In this document: in pieces, positions 26,692 to 34,665 of the stretch
How positions within the stretch are numbered: the stretch's first letter is position 1
Layout of the letters: each line of letters starts with the position of its first letter
Source: Aliivibrio sp. 1S175
Lineage (GTDB): Bacteria > Pseudomonadota > Gammaproteobacteria > Enterobacterales > Vibrionaceae
Direction of reading: 5' to 3'
DNA length: 64,000 nucleotides
Assembly: GCF_001690985.1 (NCBI RefSeq)
Contig: NZ_MAJS01000011.1
Location: 121,796 to 185,795 of the forward strand
The notes under the pieces: model-generated
The model's database searches: none
The model's input: only the letters and a program-made list of their open reading frames with translations
Told to the model about the DNA's origin: nothing
Translations under genes and position numbers: made by a program

Positions 26692-26712
26692 ATCTTTATT
26701 GTTGATTTCATA

Positions 26713-27576
26713 TTACAGAGTTACAGCTTCAATCGCAGTATTATCATAAACATACTCGTTTATTTTTTCTGATCCGCAATCGCTTTCATACAAAGCGTAT
26801 TTTGATTTTAATTCTATGGCATTTATAAATAATCTAGGGTCATCTATATTGTTTAGTATTAATGGCTCTGGTAAACAATCGTCATCTATGTAGTCAACAA
26901 AATCTGCGGCTGAATCAAAGGTTAAAATATCTAATGCTAATCGGTCTAATCCATACAAACCACGATGTATCATATCCGCTGAGAAAACCAATAAATCACC
27001 AGCAGCAAGTGGGATCTTTTTTCCGCCTGATATGTCTTCATGGCTTTCATGTCCATTCTCTTCTTGTCTAATATCAAATTCTTCTGCAGTGTCCCAACGC
27101 TTATGTGTCCCAGGGATTAACTCCATGCCGAGTTCATCAAATAAAGGAACTCGAAGATGCACGACTTGCGTATCGTGGATTACTTTTTTTTGTATTTCAA
27201 CGTCATGATCGTACTGACAATCTCGGTGCCAGAAATCTCTTTGTTGAGGCTTTACTGGATTAAAGAATAATTGAGTATTCATGAAAACAGGATTCGTAGG
27301 AATAACTAGCTCTACAGCATTCATTATTTTCTTTGAGCTAATGAAGTTAAACAGTGTCACTCTATCGTTGAAGCCTAAGTATTGGCTGCCAGTAATTAAA
27401 GACGAGTTAAATGCTTCTTCTTGATAAAATTCTGCGTTGTCTTTTTTCCATAGCTCATGAAACTTTAATATTATTTCTCTAAGAGATGAAATTTCAGATG
27501 CCGTAAAATAATTTCTAATAACAAAATACCCTTGTTCCTCATAGCTACTTTGCAACTGATGTTGATGTCTTACCAT
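26713..27576 (-). CDS. Phytanoyl-CoA dioxygenase (PhyH) family oxygenase
   Basis: 287 residues. It is a double-stranded beta-helix Fe(II)/2-oxoglutarate oxygenase: the HxD pair is FWHRDCQ near residue 138, the distal metal His lies in DMIHRGLYG near residue 220, and the conserved Arg for 2-oxoglutarate follows shortly (DRLALD). The N-terminal YFVIRNYFTASEIS segment is typical of the family. Substrate unknown. It stands alone between yciH and phnA, with long intergenic DNA upstream and nothing to suggest a pathway. Confidence 0.82.
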   Translation of the reverse strand: MVRHQHQLQSSYEEQGYFVIRNYFTASEISSLREIILKFHELWKKDNAEFYQEEAFNSSLITGSQYLGFNDRVTLFNFISSKKIMNAVELVIPTNPVFMNTQLFFNPVKPQQRDFWHRDCQYDHDVEIQKKVIHDTQVVHLRVPLFDELGMELIPGTHKRWDTAEEFDIRQEENGHESHEDISGGKKIPLAAGDLLVFSADMIHRGLYGLDRLALDILTFDSAADFVDYIDDDCLPEPLILNNIDDPRLFINAIELKSKYALYESDCGSEKINEYVYDNTAIEAVTL

Positions 27577-27991
27577 TTAACGACGATGACCTCTATTGGA
27601 TAATGGGAACGAAACTGTCATTAATGATGTCAGTCATCATTCTTGGCTGCTGCATAGTACTGGTTAATTGAAGTCATTCAAGTTTAATCAGATAAAAAGG
27701 CTAAAATAGAACGCTAGATCCGCTTTAATTTTAGGTTGTATGCGCGAATTTAGACAAATTTTCTTTAAAAAACTGAATTTATTAGATTTACTCTGCGTTA
27801 GATTATTTGTGAATAGCCGATAATTTTAACGCCATTTACGATTATGTTTTACCTCTTTGAAAACCTATGTTTACGCTTGTGATACCAAACCCCCGATTAA
27901 GAAGAAAAATTACAGTATTCTCACCGCATTCCTTCTTCTTATGGTATAAACTTGGCATAATATAAACACAATTAAATAAACAGGCATTATT
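27577..27991. other. Intergenic region between PhyH-like gene and phnA
   Basis: 415 bp, AT-rich, between divergent genes. It has a -10-like CATAATATAAAC near 27955 for phnA and an 8-base inverted repeat AAGAAGAA / TTCTTCTT (27899-27906 and 27933-27940) with a 26-base spacer. No gene or known RNA is seen. Confidence 0.5.
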
Positions 27992-28555
27992 ATGAGCACT
28001 GCAAAAACGCTATTAACTCGTTGCGATTCTAAATGTGAACTATGTGGTTCAACTTCTTCACTTGCACCATTTGCTGTGCCGCCAATGACAGATATCAATG
28101 TAGATAACTGTGTAATGATTTGTGATACTTGTACTTCACAAATTGAAGATCCAGCAACTATGGATGTAAATCACTGGCGTTGTCTAAACGACAGTATGTG
28201 GAGCCAAGTTCCTACTGTTCAAGTTATGTCTTATGTTCTTTTAAGTAAACTAACAGAATCATGGGCTCAAGATGCTCTAGACATGATGTATGTTGAAGAA
28301 GATGTTAAAGAATGGGCTGAAAAAGCACTTCTTTCTGATGGTGAAAAACCACGTGACATCAATGGCGTTGAACTTAAAAAAGGTGACGACGTAACGGTTA
28401 CTAAAGACCTTCCAGTTAAAGGTACTAACCAAGTTATCAAACAAGGTACTGTTATCCGTGGCATTAACCTTGGCGACGACCCTCGCCTAGTTTCAGGTAA
28501 AGCGAACGGCGGTCAATCTATGTATGTAATCGCTGAATTCTGTCGTAAAAAGTAA
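27992..28555 (+). CDS. PhnA-like zinc protein (alkylphosphonate utilisation operon protein family)
   Basis: 187 residues. The N-terminal third has a zinc ribbon (CELCG near residue 15, CDTC near 46). The C-terminal ~70 residues are the PhnA SH3-like barrel: DINGVELKKGDDVTVTKDLPVKG and a late IRGINLGDD..LVSGK segment. Despite the name, the family is not a phosphonoacetate hydrolase and no phn genes are near. Function remains unclear. Monocistronic, with a strong terminator after it. Confidence 0.88.
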   Translation: MSTAKTLLTRCDSKCELCGSTSSLAPFAVPPMTDINVDNCVMICDTCTSQIEDPATMDVNHWRCLNDSMWSQVPTVQVMSYVLLSKLTESWAQDALDMMYVEEDVKEWAEKALLSDGEKPRDINGVELKKGDDVTVTKDLPVKGTNQVIKQGTVIRGINLGDDPRLVSGKANGGQSMYVIAEFCRKK

Positions 28556-28580
28556 TTCGTTACTTAGTAACTAGATAAAC

Positions 28581-28608
28581 AAAAAGACGCTAATATGCGT
28601 CTTTTTTT
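28581..28608. terminator. Bidirectional terminator after phnA
   Basis: Perfect 10-base arms AAAAAGACGC (28581-28590) and GCGTCTTTTT (28597-28606), TTT after, between convergent genes. Confidence 0.9.
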
Positions 28609-28632
28609 ATACCTAATATCTAAATGACTATC

Positions 28633-29193
28633 TCAGTCCCTGCTCCATTCATATACAGTATCGTCCCCTTTATCCTTAAAGAAGTTTGAGTGCTTCTGAA
28701 TGAATTGATCTTTTTTTAATTCTTCAATTGGCCAATTAGAGAAATCTTCTGATAGATTAAAATCTAATGTCTGTAGTTTAAATGTTGAGAGGTGTTTTAC
28801 TACTTCTCTTAACAGGTAAGATTTTCCATTATCTTCACACACAAAATTAGCACTTTGTTCGGGTAAATCATTTAATTGGACTGTGGTTGGAATGATGGCT
28901 TTTGGTTGGCAATATTGTTCATGGATGACAATAATTTCAAATGTGTTTGTGTAGGTAACATCAACATAAGTAGATATCTTATTTATCGTATCAACACGCC
29001 TGAAGATGAGTTGTTTTGTGTCGTTAGTTCTTGATGTCTGAATGCCGTTAGAAAACGGTTCATAGTATGCCCAAGACCAGCTCCATACCATATCGCGCTT
29101 TAAATAATTAAGCTGCGATGATGAGTGTTGCCACAACAGTCCTAGTATTAAAAGTGCACTTACAATGGTAATGGAAAGAATCGATTTAAACAT
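28633..29193 (-). CDS. Hypothetical membrane-anchored protein
   Basis: 186 residues; start supported by AAAGGA 7 bases upstream. A single hydrophobic segment (residues ~5-22) anchors or exports it. The rest looks like an extracytoplasmic beta-rich domain with two Cys (near residues 94 and 119) that could pair, and a Trp-rich patch (WSWSWAYYE) just after the anchor. I do not recognise the family. It lies downstream of the HD-GYP gene on the same strand, but 209 bp away, so a shared transcript is not certain. Confidence 0.6.
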   Translation of the reverse strand: MFKSILSITIVSALLILGLLWQHSSSQLNYLKRDMVWSWSWAYYEPFSNGIQTSRTNDTKQLIFRRVDTINKISTYVDVTYTNTFEIIVIHEQYCQPKAIIPTTVQLNDLPEQSANFVCEDNGKSYLLREVVKHLSTFKLQTLDFNLSEDFSNWPIEELKKDQFIQKHSNFFKDKGDDTVYEWSRD

Positions 29194-29402
29194 GGTAGTG
29201 TCCTTTGGTTAGATCCCATATAGAACGGTAATATAATAAAAGCTACTACGTGTTCTATTTAAAAATATGCATATATAGTCAAATTCATTTGTATTACCCC
29301 CGAGGATTTTCTAACAAAATGAATTTTTATTGAATTTATTACCAATATGAATACTAAATAAATATCATGTTTTTATGAAAAAATAGCTGCTTTTCAACGA
29401 TG

Positions 29403-31154
29403 TCAATCAGGATACTCAGTTCTGATAGCAACAAATCTTGGTATGTTATGTAAAAATAATTTGCATAAGTTAGGGTCAAATTGTTTGCCACATTCTTTTT
29501 CAAAAAGCATTATTACCTCATCCAAAGACCAAGCTTCTTTATAGCAACGTTTACTCATTAACGCATCGAAGACATCAGTAATCGCTGTTATGCGAGCAAA
29601 AATATGAATTTCCTCTGCTGTTAGTTTATTTGGGTACCCTTTTCCATCCCATCGCTCATGGTGCTCTAGTGCAATTCTCGCAGCAGATTGCATAATCTCA
29701 CCATCGCCAGAGGTTAATAATTTATAACCCAGTATGGTATGAGTTTCAATAATGGTTCTTTCTTCTTGAGTTAATTGATCTGGTTTGTCTAATATTGCTT
29801 CTGGAATGCCAATCTTACCTACATCATGCATTGGACTAATCACTTCTAATAGCTCGTAATCTAATTTAGGTAATCCATAAATACGACCTAGTAATTTTGA
29901 CATTTTAGCTACTCGGCGAACATGATTCCCTGTTTCACCTGAACGGGTTTCAATCGCTTCTCCAAGAACTTCAATCATTTCTTTTTGAACGGTTAGCGTT
30001 TTATTTTGTAATGCTAATATGTGAGATTTGTTTTCATTTAATTCCTTCTTACGTAATATAGCTACATATTGAGTAATAATGATCCCAAGCATCATGGTTA
30101 CTAACAAAGTAATAACCGTAATTATATTTCTATTCTTATATAGATAAGAAGAAGGCTCATTAACAATACTAGAGGCATAAGGAAGGTTTTTCTTTTTTAA
30201 GTTAAATCTGTCTATCATACTCGCGTCAAATAAATAGCCTTCCCAAGCAGATGCTATGTCCGATTTATTTTCTGTTATGGTAAATTTCAATTCATTACTG
30301 AGAGAAATAATGGATTGAACGCCTAATGAATACGAGCGATTGACATACCCACCTAAGATCCCGTGTCCAATGTAATGCTCCCAAAATACAAAAATAGGGA
30401 TCGAACTATTCTTTGATAAGACTGAAGCAACAACTTCGTAGTCATAGTATTTGTTTTTATTTAACTCGGTATTATAGTGCGTTAGAAATGCTACCGAGTC
30501 TTTTGGGGCTTTGGAAAGAAAGTCAGCAGCCTCAACAAGTGATTCATTATTAATGATTTGAGTCGTTAAATTTGGATACTGTTTTGCTTTAGCTAAGAAA
30601 TGGTGTCTGATTAATTGAGAGGTTAAGCTATTGTCACTCAATAAATAAATCGTTTTAGTGTTAGGGAATAATGATTGAGCCAGTTCTAAATTTTTAGTTA
30701 TATGGTCATATTCATAATAGATGGTCGTTCGTTTTTTTAAAGTACCTAAATCAATAAAATGATTATTAATACCGATAGCAACGATTGGAATATCTGGATA
30801 TAAATGGTCTGCATTTTGAATTAAAAAGTTAATCGCATTGTCATCAGAGGCAATGATGGCATCAAAGTATTTGTCTGCGTATTTATATTGTAGGTAGGTT
30901 TGGAGCTTTTCGTGGTACTCACTTCCATTAACTCGTTTTGAATCCATATATTCAATAGATAGGCGAATGCTTTTATCTGATTTTTTTATTGTATTTTTAA
31001 TCCCTTGCTCTATGTTCATCGTCCATTCATAGGAAGGGCTATAGGAGTGTAATACAAGAATATTAATAGGTTTCTCTGTCTCAATAAGTTGTGCAAAAAC
31101 GACTTGTGAGATTAAAGAAAGAGAAACCCCGAATAATAAGAGAAAATGGCGCAT
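29403..31154 (-). CDS. HD-GYP c-di-GMP phosphodiesterase with periplasmic ABC-type binding sensor
   Basis: 583 residues. A signal sequence (1-21) leads a periplasmic ABC_sub_bind-like domain (~30-325; ILVLHSYSPSYEW near residue 32 is a hallmark). A membrane span (~345-368) and short coiled linker follow, then an HD-GYP domain (~400-575): HDVGKIGIPEAIL metal site, HHERWDGKGYPN containing the HH and GYP motifs. It should hydrolyse c-di-GMP in the cytoplasm in response to a periplasmic ligand. Key residues look intact. It is the last gene of a same-strand run with the GNAT-like gene (29-bp gap). Confidence 0.9.
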   Translation of the reverse strand: MRHFLLLFGVSLSLISQVVFAQLIETEKPINILVLHSYSPSYEWTMNIEQGIKNTIKKSDKSIRLSIEYMDSKRVNGSEYHEKLQTYLQYKYADKYFDAIIASDDNAINFLIQNADHLYPDIPIVAIGINNHFIDLGTLKKRTTIYYEYDHITKNLELAQSLFPNTKTIYLLSDNSLTSQLIRHHFLAKAKQYPNLTTQIINNESLVEAADFLSKAPKDSVAFLTHYNTELNKNKYYDYEVVASVLSKNSSIPIFVFWEHYIGHGILGGYVNRSYSLGVQSIISLSNELKFTITENKSDIASAWEGYLFDASMIDRFNLKKKNLPYASSIVNEPSSYLYKNRNIITVITLLVTMMLGIIITQYVAILRKKELNENKSHILALQNKTLTVQKEMIEVLGEAIETRSGETGNHVRRVAKMSKLLGRIYGLPKLDYELLEVISPMHDVGKIGIPEAILDKPDQLTQEERTIIETHTILGYKLLTSGDGEIMQSAARIALEHHERWDGKGYPNKLTAEEIHIFARITAITDVFDALMSKRCYKEAWSLDEVIMLFEKECGKQFDPNLCKLFLHNIPRFVAIRTEYPD

Positions 31155-31183
31155 AAACTTAGCTCGTTCAAATAAAAATAAGC

Positions 31184-31675
31184 TTACGTTCGGGTACAGG
31201 AGATAAAAGTTTCCCCCGTTAAGGCCGTCTGTTGTTCCATCACTACACTTAAAAATTCATTAATATCTAACGCATGACTTGTTATGGAAACGTCAGAAAC
31301 AAACATTACGTTTTCTGATATTTGAGTTAAACAAGCACCAATCGGTTGCATACCATCAAGAGCAATGAATAATTGATAATCATCACACAAGTCAATCTGA
31401 GTTAGAAATTCAAGGACATGATCGTACTCGGCATTCCACTGTTTTGCGACGGTCATTGCCCATCGAATGGTTAATCGATGTTCTGTAACCTGTAAGATTG
31501 ATACATTATCGGCTAGCGTAGAAGAAACATAGTTGTATTCTTCAGGAACTCTAACTTCTTGATTTAGGTAGATATCTCGGCCTTTTACGCTTTCCGGTGT
31601 TGGAAAGTCGACATTAACCTGACTTGATAACCAAGCTGATTTTTTTTGGTTGAATGTGTTCAAATCTATAGACAT
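31184..31675 (-). CDS. Possible GNAT-like protein, unknown function
   Basis: 163 residues. I do not recognise the family with confidence. The middle and end (YQLFIALDGMQPIGACLTQ then VMFVSDVSI) look like strands 4 and 5 of a GNAT acetyltransferase, but the acetyl-CoA loop is not obvious. It sits 29 bp upstream of the HD-GYP gene, so the two may be co-expressed, and 48 bp after the DUF3010 gene, from which a terminator separates it. A catalytic role is not claimed. Confidence 0.55.
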   Translation of the reverse strand: MSIDLNTFNQKKSAWLSSQVNVDFPTPESVKGRDIYLNQEVRVPEEYNYVSSTLADNVSILQVTEHRLTIRWAMTVAKQWNAEYDHVLEFLTQIDLCDDYQLFIALDGMQPIGACLTQISENVMFVSDVSITSHALDINEFLSVVMEQQTALTGETFISCTRT

Positions 31676-31683
31676 AAGTACCT

Positions 31684-31711
31684 ACAAAAAAGGATGGTTA
31701 GCCCATCCTTA
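31684..31711 (-). terminator. Terminator after the DUF3010 gene
   Basis: AAGGATGG/CCATCCTT stem (31690-31697 and 31703-31710) followed on the minus strand by TTTTTT. Confidence 0.82.
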
Positions 31712-31723
31712 AATAATCGAAAA

Positions 31724-32146
31724 TTATAAGTTTAAGAAAGCAAAACCCGTTTCATACGCTTCTTGCTGAAAACCTTTAAGGCCAATTTCTTTTACTCGAA
31801 GCATTTCAGGTGCGCGCTTAAGGCTCGCTTTTTGATCCATTGCTGGTAATACTTCAACTTCAACAGTTTCAATCAACTGAATAGCTGCTTCTAGTTTAAA
31901 ACCAACAGCACCACCGGCAAATTTACCTTTCATTACGCGTTCTTTAATAACAACGGCATCTACTTGGTAGTCTTCCATTAATTTTTTAAATTTAAACTGA
32001 AAATCACGGATAGATTCCGTTTTAGATGGCTCAGTAATATCAAATTTAGCAACACGACAATCTGGTAGGTCAATCATGCCATCTGATTTGTTAATTAAAC
32101 AGATGATTGCTTCATTACCTTTAAGCTCTACGCCACATACTTTCAT
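31724..32146 (-). CDS. DUF3010 family protein
   Basis: 140 residues; AGGA upstream supports the start. The first strand and hairpin (VCGVELKGNEAIICLI) and the later VDAVVIKERVMKGKFAGG and ETVEVEVLPAM segments look like an RNase H/RuvC-like fold, the pattern of DUF3010. The candidate acidic positions are not complete enough to claim nuclease activity. Function unknown. It ends at a terminator, so it is likely its own transcript. Confidence 0.75.
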   Translation of the reverse strand: MKVCGVELKGNEAIICLINKSDGMIDLPDCRVAKFDITEPSKTESIRDFQFKFKKLMEDYQVDAVVIKERVMKGKFAGGAVGFKLEAAIQLIETVEVEVLPAMDQKASLKRAPEMLRVKEIGLKGFQQEAYETGFAFLNL

Positions 32147-32241
32147 TTTAAAATCCTAACAATGTCTTGAACTGGTTGATTATAGCCTAATTTAATTAAA
32201 TAGATACGTTGAATCTAACAATAAAAATCAAGCATTAAAAA

Positions 32242-32355
32242 TCATTGACCCCAGATATTACAAAAATCTGGAACACACATTCTTTGCTGTGATGGAGAGC
32301 TACAAGCACTTAATAAAAGAGCCATAAGAGCTACAGTAATCATTTGTTTTTTCAA
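32242..32355 (-). CDS. Very small lipoprotein (37 residues)
   Basis: TTG start at 32355 with GGAG upstream (GGAGATATACC then TTG). The peptide is a short signal sequence with lipobox L-S-A-C (Cys18), leaving a 20-residue mature lipopeptide that contains two more Cys (27 and 32) and ends N-I-W-G-Q. Such micro-lipoproteins are easily missed. The combination of ribosome site, lipobox and compact stop supports it; there is no homology evidence. Confidence 0.6.
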   Translation of the reverse strand: MKKQMITVALMALLLSACSSPSQQRMCVPDFCNIWGQ

Positions 32356-32566
32356 GGTATATCTCCACACTTGCATTGATAGAATAGATATTAATACATT
32401 TTTAACTAATTCAGAAACCAATTTGCGATTTAATCGCGATGATCGCCTTATATGATTTATGCTAAAGTAATGACATCATTTATATTTTTAGCATAAAGTC
32501 CATGCTCAAATCGACTAACGCTTATGCTACACTCTTTATATATCGTACAAAATAAGAGAACCTTTA

Positions 32567-33037
32567 ATGAAAAGAATCATTTTTGCACTAAGTCTCACGA
32601 CAATGCTGGCGGCCTGTTCAGATAATGAAGTTGGTGACGTATCACTTGGCATGTTCACCATGAAAGACATAAAAGTATCAAACTTGGATGATGAAAAAAT
32701 TCCAGGGGTCACCTGTCATATCGCTTCAATTGAAGCAAACTTGAGCTTTTCTGACCCAAGCGACTCTTCAATCTCATGCCGTCAAACGGGCGAGATTACG
32801 CCTGATATGATAGCTCAAATCGATAGAAGCAAATCGGGTGAAGTGGTATTTAAGCAGTCGAAAAGTATCTTCTTCAAGTCGATGAAGGTTAGGCGTATCT
32901 ATGATGCAGAGAATCAAACCCTACTCTACTTGTCTTACACGACAAAAGAGACAGAGGGTAGTTTCAAGCACAGTCTTTCTACAGTGCCATTGTGGGGAAC
33001 TAAAGCGTACCAAGAACAACCGGTTTCAGTTCAATAA
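32567..33037 (+). CDS. creA: CreA family lipoprotein
   Basis: 156 residues. The core matches E. coli CreA: GVTCHIASIEA near residue 46, SSISCRQTGEI near 64, GEVVFKQSKSIFFKSMKVRRIYD (in parts) near 90-112 and a YLSYTTKETEGS segment. Unlike E. coli CreA, which has a normal signal peptide, this one has a lipobox L-A-A-C at residues 14-17, so it should be a lipoprotein. Two further Cys could pair. Function unknown; no creBCD genes are near. Confidence 0.88.
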   Translation: MKRIIFALSLTTMLAACSDNEVGDVSLGMFTMKDIKVSNLDDEKIPGVTCHIASIEANLSFSDPSDSSISCRQTGEITPDMIAQIDRSKSGEVVFKQSKSIFFKSMKVRRIYDAENQTLLYLSYTTKETEGSFKHSLSTVPLWGTKAYQEQPVSVQ

Positions 33038-33094
33038 AATAATAGGAAAAGGGATAGAATTACGTTCAATCCCTTTTCTAATTCTTTGCGTCGG

Positions 33095-33727
33095 TTACCA
33101 ATGAATCTTTAATACCGTAATTTCAACACGGCGATTGCATTTACGACCAAGAATCGTTTCGTTATCACACAAAGGAAGGTATTCCCCAAATCCACGCGAA
33201 TACAACTGGCTTCTACTTAACTCATTATCCAATAAATAGCGGCGAACTTCACTCGAGCGCATTTCCGATAAATTTTGATTATTTATTGAATTTCCTGAAG
33301 CATCAGCATGACCATCCAGCACTAACGCTAATTCAGGTTTTGTCGCCATTACTGAGATCAGCTTATTTAGAAGGTTTCTAGCTAATGGCGTTAATTCAGC
33401 TTTGGCACTTGAGAAATGTACTTTTTCTTGGATTGTAATAACAAGCTGATCCCCATTCATTTCATGATAATTAATACCCAGTTCTGAAAATTGCATAGCC
33501 ACTTTTCTCATGACGTCATCTTTCAATTCGCCATTGGGTCCAGTTAATGGACTAATCGCGGTATCATTAATTAATCCACTTTTTTCTGATAACTTATCTA
33601 TAGGATCTTCAAATGTTGGATATGGAGTGTCATTTTTAGTTTTCGGTGCAGTATCTAATAAATTATTCCCCATTGGTGCACAACCGACTAGTATTAATGA
33701 AGTACATAATGATAAAACTTTAAACAT
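33095..33727 (-). CDS. OmpA-family peptidoglycan-associated lipoprotein
   Basis: 210 residues from the ATG at 33727; an in-frame start at 33769 would put 14 extra residues before the signal peptide and is less likely. Lipobox L-V-G-C at residues ~13-16. After a ~75-residue linker comes an OmpA_C domain (~90-205): FSSAKAELTP, LDGHADASGN, LSEMRSSEVRRYL and FGEYLPLCDN..RKCNRRVEI, with the Asp and Arg that bind meso-DAP. It links the outer membrane to the wall. Convergent with creA; no system partner is visible. Confidence 0.88.
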   Translation of the reverse strand: MFKVLSLCTSLILVGCAPMGNNLLDTAPKTKNDTPYPTFEDPIDKLSEKSGLINDTAISPLTGPNGELKDDVMRKVAMQFSELGINYHEMNGDQLVITIQEKVHFSSAKAELTPLARNLLNKLISVMATKPELALVLDGHADASGNSINNQNLSEMRSSEVRRYLLDNELSRSQLYSRGFGEYLPLCDNETILGRKCNRRVEITVLKIHW

Positions 33728-33933
33728 GATTAATCCGAGTAATAATATTCCTATCTCTTTTATCGACATTAGTGGTTATATCTTTACTTAAAAACGTGTT
33801 TATGTGAGTCTTATCTTGTCTTTTTGCTTCTAAATAGAACAATTAGGATGCTATTTTCCTATCCTGTTATGAATAGAATTGACATTTTTTGTGGTCTGGT
33901 TACCATTTATTTTTTATATGACGAGAAATGCCC

Positions 33934-34371
33934 ATGTCTGAAGTTGAAAACACACAAAAAGAAGCTATTGATTTAGCAACTATCTCTCCAGAACTTAAAA
34001 AAGTAATTGAGTTTGAAAGCGTTCCTGAAGAAATGTGGCACATGCTTGTTTCTGTTCATGAAGTAGCTGAGATTGCAGTTCGTGAATCTTGGGATGAAAT
34101 GCCAGCGAGTGCTCAACAAGTATTAGATAACTTTGAGCAATTCCATGCACTAGTTTCTTTAAGCCAAAGTTACGCTGGCTATGATTTTATGGCGGAATTC
34201 GCAACTATCGATCTTCCTGAAAATATGGACGAAGATGCACAAGCGGAATACCGTTCTCAGCTGCTTGACCAAGTTCTTCACAATTGTGTTAAAGATCTTG
34301 TTAAGCAAATTAAAAAGTCGCGTCGTGATCCAATCATGAGACGTGAACTGGCTGAAATCTTCAAGAAGTAA
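33934..34371 (+). CDS. DUF3069 family protein
   Basis: 145 residues from ATG 33934, which has ACGAG 8 bases upstream; an ATG two codons earlier is possible. The protein is acidic and all-alpha, with a basic C-terminal stretch (KKSRRDPIMRREL). It fits the DUF3069 family of Vibrionaceae; function unknown. It is followed by a terminator and then the DUF2960 gene, a pair that recurs in my memory of Vibrio genomes, though I cannot verify it here. Confidence 0.72.
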   Translation: MSEVENTQKEAIDLATISPELKKVIEFESVPEEMWHMLVSVHEVAEIAVRESWDEMPASAQQVLDNFEQFHALVSLSQSYAGYDFMAEFATIDLPENMDEDAQAEYRSQLLDQVLHNCVKDLVKQIKKSRRDPIMRRELAEIFKK

Positions 34372-34378
34372 TTAAGAT

Positions 34379-34403
34379 AAGGATGGTTTCGACCATCCTT
34401 TTT
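34379..34403 (+). terminator. Terminator-like hairpin between DUF3069 and DUF2960 genes
   Basis: Eight-base perfect arms (34379-34386, 34393-34400) with TTTCGA loop, then TTT. It ends 13 bases before the next start, so it may be partial. Confidence 0.75.
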
Positions 34404-34415
34404 CGAGGAATAATA

Positions 34416-34661
34416 ATGGCTCGTACTGTTCGTTATACTTATAAATCAGAAACGAAAGAGATTGCTTTTTCGTTCCGTGAATTTCACGGTCCATTTGAAG
34501 CTGCAGCAGCGGCAGAAGGCATTGATATCTCTAAATTTGATACCATGCTAAAACAAGTAGAAATGGCATCAAACAACCCTGGTGCTGTTAAAGATTTTCG
34601 TCACAGCTACTTCTCTAAATTAGGTTTTAGTAAAGTACGTTTTGTGAAAGATGAAGAATAA
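34416..34661 (+). CDS. DUF2960 family protein
   Basis: 81 residues from ATG 34416, supported by CGAGGA upstream; an upstream in-frame start at 34383 lies inside the hairpin and is rejected. The protein is small and soluble with an opening ARTVRYTYKSETKEIAFSF and a basic/acidic end. It matches the DUF2960 family of Vibrio; function unknown. It converges with viaA, the stops being only 4 bp apart, with an inverted repeat (34659-34682) over both stop codons. Confidence 0.75.
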   Translation: MARTVRYTYKSETKEIAFSFREFHGPFEAAAAAEGIDISKFDTMLKQVEMASNNPGAVKDFRHSYFSKLGFSKVRFVKDEE

Positions 34662-34665
34662 CGCT

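Noticed and set aside
31690..34400. Two terminators with the same AAGGATGG/CCATCCTT stem (31690 and 34379) as a dispersed repeat
   Set aside because: Loops and flanks differ and both fit simple terminators, so no repeat family is claimed.
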